A stretch of DNA of 64,000 nucleotides. Source: Quillaja saponaria (lineage: Eukaryota; Streptophyta; Magnoliopsida; Fabales; Quillajaceae). The position numbers and the translations under genes were made by a program. The stretch lies in NCBI GenBank assembly GCA_029379385.1, contig CM055611.1, positions 5,704,001 to 5,768,000 on the forward strand. Reading direction: 5' to 3'. Of the stretch, positions 57,806-64,000 are shown one piece after another; position 1 is the stretch's first letter; each line of letters begins with the position of its first letter. Under the pieces are notes generated by a model. It was not told the origin of the DNA and did no database searches. It saw nothing but the letters and a program-made list of their open reading frames with translations.

Positions 57806-59251
57806 TCTAATCTTTTCGAATATGCTGACCAATTTTAGACTGATTAGGACACCAACAACAGTTATCAATCAAATTAAGGCCCCTGTTAGCAAGAAAAGAC
57901 CTTGTAGGAATTTTATCATGACAAAACAACCAAAAGAAAGTTTTTAAATTTGTTATGTAAAGAGAGTTTCTAAATCCAATTAAAAAAAAGTAAAAACTTT
58001 ACGAGGAGAAGAGCTATAATAATGTAGGTAGACCATGTGGAGAAAACTTCCTCACTTGTACCTCCCCAAACAAGTTGATCAGGCATATGTACAGATTTTT
58101 TAAAGCAATGGCCCTGATTCTGTCAACAATATCCTAAGTGAAATTGAAGGAAATGTTGATACACGAATTTTCAACACGAACTACCCTAACTTTAAAATTA
58201 TCCCCATTCCTAAGAAAAGGACCATAACTGAAGTTTCTTAGAGGCCCTAAATCAGTCCAATTATCTCTCCAAAACCTAGCAGAATTACCAGTTCTGACAA
58301 TCCAACAAAAGCCTTTACTAGTTGCTGGCCTGGAAGACACAATACTTTACCAAATGATGGATCCTTACTTAGGTTGCTTGACAACCTTATGAAGTTGACC
58401 TCTCCTAATGTACTTGACTTTGATGATCCTACCCCACATACCATGCTTCCCTTTAACAAGCTTCCAGTTGATTTTAGCAATTAAAGTGAAATTTCTTAGC
58501 CTAGCATTCCTAAGATCCAAACCCCAAAGTTCATAGGTTCAATCACTTTATCCCAGGATAGCGTGTAATTTTATCTTAGTATCAGAGGAGCCCCAAAGAA
58601 AATTCCTATTAATCTTGTCAAGCTCATTACAAATGTAGATAGGCAGAACACTGCATTGCATATAATAACGGGGAATGGCACTAGTGACAGATTTGATAAT
58701 AGTAGTTCTCCTAGCAAGAGAAAGTCATTTAGCTTTCCAGCTAGACAACCTAGTTATAACTTTTTCAACAATGAATTGAAAATCTTTCTTCTTAGCAGAA
58801 CCTGTGACAATAGGAAAACCAAGGTACTTTCCAATGTCCTTGGTAACAGCAATATTGAGAATCTGGGATATGGAATGCATTTTATTCTCATTAACACAAG
58901 GACTAAAGAAGATCCAAGATTTATCTTGACTGATTTGTTGCCTAGAGTCTTTACAAAAGACATTCTAAACCTTTCTCATAGCATTGGTAGTGGCATCCTC
59001 AGCATGACCAGAGAGTATTATATCATCAGCAAAAAAAAAGGTGAGAAAGGTGGGGCATTAGTCCCAATTCTAACAGGCTTCCAAGATCTATTGACACACT
59101 CATTCTTGATAAGAGAAGACAAATACTTCAGAAAAATTATAAAAATATAAGGAGAAATTGGGTCCCCTTGTACTCAAGCCTCTAAAAGGGTAAATGGGAT
59201 TGGTGGATTGCAGTATCTTTTTAGGTTACACAGAACATTAGAAGGGAGAAA

Positions 59252-59674
59252 CTAGTTCTCAAAGAAACTAAAAGCAGAAAGAGCATCTCTTGCAAAACTC
59301 CATTCGATTTTGTCATAAGCATTATCAAGGTCAATTTTAACAAGCATTGTTCCTTTATCTTTTTTTCTAGAGTTAATAGAATGGAACACCTCTTTAGCAA
59401 TTATGATATTATCTTTACATCTTCTAACAGGAATGAAACTCCCATGTAGAGGATCAATGAGGTTCTTAGGAAGAGGCCTAAGTCTATTAGAAATAATCTC
59501 GGTAACCACTTTGTAGATGGTGTTGCAAAGACTAATGGGTCTAAATTGAATAACAGACTCGGGATTATCCACTTTAGGAATAATACAAATGAAAGATCTA
59601 TTCTTCCAGTTCTCATTCATACAACCTTTATAAAAAATTTGACAGATTTCAGCATAAATGGAATCCCCCATCAT
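59252..59674 (-). pseudogene. LINE reverse transcriptase, longest open piece
   Basis: 140 codons. Motifs of the L1-type reverse transcriptase are IPKVDNPESVIQFRPISLCN, YKVVTEIISNRLRP and VKIDLDNAYDKIEW, the first catalytic Asp being in DLDNAYD. Downstream frames carry the FADD box (RC of about 59,010-59,036), so both catalytic blocks exist but in different frames. Confidence 0.85.
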
Positions 59675-60566
59675 ATTCCAACACTACTGAAAGAAAATAG
59701 GATGAAAACCATTAGGACAATAGGTTTTGTAGGCTTTCATTTGAAATAAAGCTTTCTTAATCTCACACTAAGTAATAAGAGCAGTTAAATGATCTTTGTC
59801 AATTGATAGAGATGGTAGGAAAAATGGTGCTCAAAGAAGACCTATGAAAAGAAGAATGTTTTTTAGAAGAAGTACAACGAAGAGTAAAAATGGCCCTTAA
59901 TCATCAACTCAAATTTGAGTATTGTCAGAGCCCAATCTCCAACAGAGTTTTTAAGGCCCAAAATTTTATTAGCTTTTCTTTTGCAAAGAGTGAAAGTATG
60001 AAAAAATTTGGTGTTGTTGTCACCACAATTAAGCCAAGAAATTCTTGATTTGGTAAACCAAAATTCCTCTACAATCATCAAAATAAGATTAAGCTCATTT
60101 CGAAGATGTAGATCCAATTTTAAGAGAAAATCATAAGGACAAAATGAAATAGCTTTTTGAACACCATTGATTCTTGCTAAAAGTCTTTCTTTTTTTTTCT
60201 TTTTTTTTTTTCCTTATTTTTATTTATAAAAAATGTTACCAAAATGGTTCTCATTCCAGTTAGGTAGTGCAACAGATAAAGATTGACACGCATTAACAAC
60301 AACAAGAGGTCTTTGCTTCCATATATTATTAACTACATTAAAAAATAAGGGATCAGGTAACCACATATGCTCAAAGCGAAAAGGTCTAACAGCAAATGAA
60401 ATTAATAAGGTTAGTATCAATCAAAATAGGATAATTATTTGATTTAAATCTATGAAGATGGGTAACATAATTATTAAGATAAAGGTGGATCCAACCGGAA
60501 AAAGTCCAAACAAGATCAATTACTGTTATTTTTTTAATTTTTCACAAGGATCCCGCACTCTTTGAA

Positions 60567-60948
60567 TGTGAGCGGGCAATACAAAATTGGGCCTATATGA
60601 AGTGGGCTACAAAGATTGGGCCACATAAGAAGTTTGTAATGGGGAGTTTTTAATCAAAACGCAGAGTTTAAGAATTACTGAATCCGTTAGTTAGTTAGCT
60701 TGTCTGTTATGTTAGTTCAAATCCGTTAGATCCAGTTGTAAACAGTTAGACAGTTAGGTTGTATAAAATCTCAATTCAGTATGTAAATCGACCATCTTGA
60801 ACAAATATATGAAAATGGCTGAAGCTAGAGTTTTTCTTTTCTTTCTTCTTCTTTCTCTCTCATTGTAAATTCAAGAATCCATCTCACAGCTTGAGAGGTT
60901 GGGCTGCTAGCGATTCTAGCCTGGATTTTGATTTTAATGTTTGTATCA
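60567..60948 (+). mobile_element. Probable 5' LTR of the Ty3/gypsy element
   Basis: Ends TTTGTATCA followed by the primer site TGGTATCAGAG (60,950-60,960). The left end is less certain; TGTGAGCGGGC at 60,567 is the best TG start. A TATA box, GTATAAAATC, is at 60,761. The 3' LTR lies outside the window. Confidence 0.55.
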
Positions 60949-61510
60949 GTGGTATCAGAGTAGACGATTCTTAGCAATCATGGTAAACGTTAGTGCTTCT
61001 AACATTGATCTGTGATTCTTAGCATTGGAAACACGGATGAAAACCATTGAATCTCGATCCACAGTAATTGTTCTACCCTGTTAGAGTTGAAGGGAAGCAC
61101 AAATGCAAAGCTGCAGGTTTCAATGGATTCAGTAGCAACCTTACATAGGAATACCGCTTAAAAGAGTCATCAGACTCCACCCTTGGAGGCTCGGCATGCA
61201 GCTCCAGTGAACGGCTAAACTCATCCACTGAACCCTTCCTATTCCACCAATTCCACAAGGAGGACCAGTTGAAAGAGACAGCAGGGAATACCATTTGATG
61301 AGAAGGGCAACACAGGTAGAGTTTCCTAAATTTGAGGGAGAAAACTTGAGGATGTGGTTGTTTAAATGGCAAGAGTTCTCTGAGGTGGATCAAACTCCAT
61401 AAAACATGAATGTTAGAATTGCTGCTATGCATTTCACTTCAAAACCATCTGAATGGTAGCAAGGGTATCTAGCTGAAAGAAACATGGTGAGACCCCTTTG
61501 AGAGGAGATT

Positions 61511-62008
61511 GTGCAAGAGGTACAATGCAGATTTCAAGGTAATCTCCTATCTAGATCAGTTATTGCTCTTAAGAACCTTAAACAAATAGTTGGTGTAGAA
61601 GTATATAATGAGCAGTTTGAGATGCTCAAGAACAGATGCAGCATGTCTAGAGAGGTCTTACTTGATCATTACCTAGGTGGTCTTGAAGAAGAAATAGTAC
61701 ATGGCATAAGTTTAATGGAGATCTCTTCTTTATCACAAGCTATGAAATTGGTTAAGGTACAAGAAAAACTCTTGAATTCTATCATTAGCAGAAAGAACCT
61801 AAGTTACAGTAAACCTTTTTTAGTTAGAATGCTCCTCATACAAATTCATTGCCCTCACCATCTGCCAAATTCAAACCAAATGTCCTACCTAACCCAAGAA
61901 AAAACCAAAATTCATCATACAAATCCTCACCAACAAGCTTTGTCCAATCTAACCTGTCCACAAACAGAAAGCCCTATAATACCTACAGCATCAACTCACA
62001 CAAAATAA
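61511..62008 (+). pseudogene. Ty3/gypsy gag core
   Basis: An open frame of 165 codons. It reads NEQFEMLKNRCSMSREVLLD, then HYLGGLEEEIVHGISLMEIS and LSQAMKLVKVQEKL: the conserved retrotransposon gag core (F..L...............F..GL...I). The frame shifts before the zinc knuckle, which appears in another frame as CFYCNDKFSMGHKC (about 62,083-62,125). Confidence 0.8.
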
Positions 62009-62349
62009 CAATGTCACCTGAAAACCACCACTCTCTTTGACTAAGACAGAAAAAAAAGAAAAAAAAAAGGAGAAAAGGATTATGTTTCTATTGTAATGAC
62101 AAATTTAGTATGGGGCATAAATGCAAGAATGGTCAAAGCTTAATAGCCATTGCTATAGAGGAAGAAGAGGTAACAGAAGAATTGGAGGAAATTATGGATT
62201 TTTTTGAGTATGTACCAGAAAAAGTAGATGAGGAAGCTATTATATCTGTTCTTGTACTTACAGAGTTCTTGAGCTACAATAGTTTGAGCAAAGGAGATTT
62301 CAGACCATGAAAGTGACAGGAAAAGTGACGGGAACTGTTAAAAAATAGA

Positions 62350-62445
62350 AGATTTGCATCCTTTTGACAGTAGTACTCAAAAGTTTATTGACTTGCATTT
62401 GGCTAAAAGGCTAGGTTTGAAATTAGTGCAAATCAAAGAGAAAGA
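62350..62445 (+). pseudogene. Ty3/gypsy protease remnant
   Basis: Reads HPFDSSTQKFIDLHLAKRLG then LKLVQIKEKE. In gypsy proteases the active site is DSGSTHNF; here Gly is lost (DSSTQKF), so the enzyme would be dead. Stops follow near 62,520. Confidence 0.6.
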
Positions 62446-63026
62446 GGTTATGGTAGTTAGTGGAGACAAGCTACTGATATCAACTGAATGGAAACTGTTA
62501 CAATTAATGGTCCATGTCTAGTGTCATCTTTCAGGCAGACTTCTTAGTCATGCCATTGGGAGATTATGGTATAGTGCTAGGCATACAATGATTGTCCACA
62601 ATGGGAGACATAAAGTGGAGTTTCTAGAAACTCACCTTGGAGTTTGAGTGGAACCAGAAACCAATCAAATTGCAGGGTCAATCTAATGCCATTGTCAGCA
62701 TGACTAAGAGCAGCAAACCAAGATTGCACTCAGTGTAGAAAAGTACTTGTTTCCTGATACAAGTAAGAGCTATATAGGAGGTAGACAACACTGACATTGT
62801 GGGCAAAATGCTTTTCTGTGTCACCCACTAGAAAGGAGACTCACAACCAAGAACTAAACAAGCTGCTGAAGGAATTTGATATGGTCTTTGAAATACCTAA
62901 ATGACTGCCACCTAAAAGATCCTTTGATAACAAAATTGTATTGAAAAAAGGGGCTGAACTATTCATCTGAGGCCCTATAGATATAGACCACTGCAGAAAG
63001 ACATAATTGAGAAGCTACTTAAGGAG

Positions 63027-63449
63027 ATGTTGGACAACAAGGTTATCAAGGCCAGCTGCAGTTCATTTGCTTCTCTAGTAGTGTTAGTAAAACAAAAAGA
63101 TGACACTTGGAGATTTTGCATTGATTACAGGAGGCTAAACAACTTGACAGTAAAGAAAAAGTTTCCAATTCCCCTTATTGAACAATTACTAGATGAGTTA
63201 TATGGAGCAAGATATTTTTCCAAGTTTGATTTGAGGAGTAGTCACCATCAAATCAGAATGGAACCCAGAGATATTCACAAGATTGTATTTAAGACTCATG
63301 AGGGCCTATATGAGTTTGTGGTTATGCCTTTTGGCTTAACCAATGCACCACTAACATTTCAAGGCCTAATGAACGAGATTTTCAAACCTCTATTAAGGAA
63401 ATTTGTGTTGATCTTCTTTGATGACATTCTAGTCTATAGCAAGTCATAG
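63027..63449 (+). pseudogene. Ty3/gypsy reverse transcriptase
   Basis: 140 open codons ending at TAG (63,447). It contains [52 protein letters not shown] (first catalytic Asp), [20 protein letters not shown] and [11 protein letters not shown] (the FxDD box at 63,417-63,425). The stop stands where Trp of SK.WEEH is usual, and a second TAG at 63,483 replaces Gln. After it the frame continues AKISKCTFG and YLGHSITAAGV. Confidence 0.9.
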
Positions 63450-63689
63450 GAAGAACACTTGTTACATTTAAGAAAAGTACTGTAGGTGCTTCAAGCCAAT
63501 ATGCTATTTGCCAAGATAAGTAAATGTACTTTTGGCAGCCTGCAAATTGACTACTTAGGTCATAGCATCACTGCTGCAGGAGTTTCTGCTGATCCAAAGA
63601 AGATTGCAGCAATCAACCAGTGGCCTACAACTAGAAATGTGAAGGAATTAAGGAGATTTCTAGGGTTGACAGGTTATTACAGAAGGGTC

Positions 63690-64000
63690 ATTAAAGATTA
63701 TGGTAAAATCAACAAGGATTTGACCAACCTACTTAAGAAGAATGGATTTGAATGGAATCAAGAAGCTGAAGACTCCTTTCATCGTTTAAAGAAATTTATG
63801 ACTCAAGCACTAGTCATGGCTTTGCCTGACTATAAAGAGTCCTTTATTCTGGAAACAATTGCTTCAGGAATAGGCATTAGAGTTATACTAATGCAAAAGG
63901 AACATCCAATAGCATTCTTGAGAAAAGAATTGAGACCTAAGCACCTGGCACTGTCTACATATGAAAAGGAGCTTATTGTTATTGTGTATGCAGTAAGCAA
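63690..64000 (+). pseudogene. Ty3/gypsy RNase H, truncated by window end
   Basis: Reads LTNLLKKNGFEWNQEAEDSF, then ALPDYKESFILETIASGIGI and LRPKHLALSTYEKELIVIVY. The usual catalytic motif is ETDASG; here it is ETIASG, so the first Asp is lost. The frame is otherwise open to the end of the window. Confidence 0.8.

Larger units (their letters stand above)
56640..60535 (-). mobile_element. L1-type LINE, 5'-truncated and decayed
   Basis: Read on the minus strand from 60,535 down. The end of the endonuclease comes first: LVWTFSGWIHL then NYVTHLHRFKSNNYPILI, where SNN replaces the catalytic SDH. Then RPFRFEHMWL (about 60,370) and WLNCGDNNTKFFHT (about 60,020). Reverse transcriptase follows, with SFICIIPKVDNPESVIQFRP, ISLCNTIYKVV, VKIDLDNAYDKIEWSF (59,252-59,674) and FFADDIILSGH at 59,010-59,036. 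Next is KYLGFPIVTGSAKKKDF, then SSWKAK near 58,740. The zinc-binding C-terminal region (GFCWIVRTGNSARFWRDNW, about 58,255-58,310) and an RNase H domain (IPPEPGYVKLNTNGSAL, about 57,000-57,060) end it. Stops and frameshifts are numerous. A MITE is nested at 57,388-57,805. Confidence 0.85.
60950..64000 (+). mobile_element. Ty3/gypsy retrotransposon, decayed, runs off the window
   Basis: Order of parts: primer site (60,950), gag with PKFEGENLRMWLFKWQEF-like sequence near 61,320-61,380, a gag core frame (61,511-62,008), a zinc knuckle (about 62,080-62,140), a protease remnant (about 62,360-62,440), reverse transcriptase (62,960-63,560) and RNase H (from about 63,700). Integrase is expected beyond 64,000. 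Many in-frame stops occur. Gag, knuckle and polymerase order suggests a chromovirus-like lineage, though without the integrase this is tentative. Confidence 0.8.

Noticed and set aside
58656..59150. A 164-codon plus-strand open frame, the second longest single frame on that strand in this part of the window
   Set aside because: It is the antisense of the LINE reverse transcriptase; the minus strand reads FFADDIILSGH and KYLGFPIVTG here.
61073..61432. A 119-codon minus-strand frame
   Set aside because: Antisense of the gypsy gag start; no motif of its own.
1..64000. Search for tRNA, rRNA, microRNA hairpins or organelle-derived DNA
   Set aside because: No tRNA-like cloverleaf boxes, rRNA core sequences or plastid/mitochondrial genes were recognised by eye; a covariance-model scan would be needed to exclude small RNAs.

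Overview
The window looks like nuclear DNA of a eudicot plant, possibly a woody rosid. The evidence is very AT-rich, intron-containing sequence, GT..AG introns with plant-style polypyrimidine tracts, an FBD-type F-box gene, a plant short-chain reductase of the phenylacetaldehyde/cinnamoyl-CoA reductase type, and plant Ty1/copia, Ty3/gypsy, LINE, TRIM and MITE families. There are no bacterial features, no rRNA or tRNA genes, and no CRISPR. The species cannot be named from the sequence alone.

Two host gene families are recognisable, and neither is clearly intact. (1) A reductase gene of six exons runs from 31,045 to 40,010 on the plus strand. It has two single-base frameshifts and a Tyr-to-Cys change at the catalytic YxxxK motif. 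Its exon 5-6 end is repeated in degraded form at 15,970-16,800, and its promoter plus first codons at 43,350-43,690. (2) An F-box/LRR/FBD-like gene of three exons lies at 46,814-48,600, with one single-base frameshift. Two internally deleted copies sit at 5,803-6,600 and 10,387-11,180.

Layout. 1-4,560: dispersed and tandem repeats plus a remnant of a plant-mobile-domain (PMD) sequence. 4,875-14,034: a direct tandem duplication of about 4.6 kb; each unit carries a dead F-box copy, a copia fragment and MITEs. 15,970-24,031: a reductase 3' fragment, a second PMD remnant, a second tandem array and a near-copy of 1-1,560. 24,040-30,450: AT-rich repeats, a Mutator-like foldback MITE, and a 2.6-kb TG..CA insertion that splits one copy of a duplicated unknown sequence. 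30,450-43,690: the reductase gene, a TRIM element in its third intron, an RTE-type LINE tail, the fourth PMD remnant and a truncated reductase promoter. 43,860-52,300: a LINE RNase H fragment, the F-box gene and a copia element with one LTR. 52,530-55,755: a non-autonomous LTR element with both LTRs. 56,640-60,535: a LINE on the minus strand. 60,567-64,000: the left part of a decayed Ty3/gypsy element that runs off the window.

The main story is decay and duplication. A module made of reductase 3' end, MITE, PMD remnant and reductase promoter recurs, which suggests an ancient tandem reductase array broken up by transposons. I found no convincing new biological system. The items most worth checking are the three +1 A frameshifts (real pseudogenes or consensus errors), the PMD repeat family, the CpG-bearing tandem arrays of about 300 bp, and several elements with identifiable target-site duplications.
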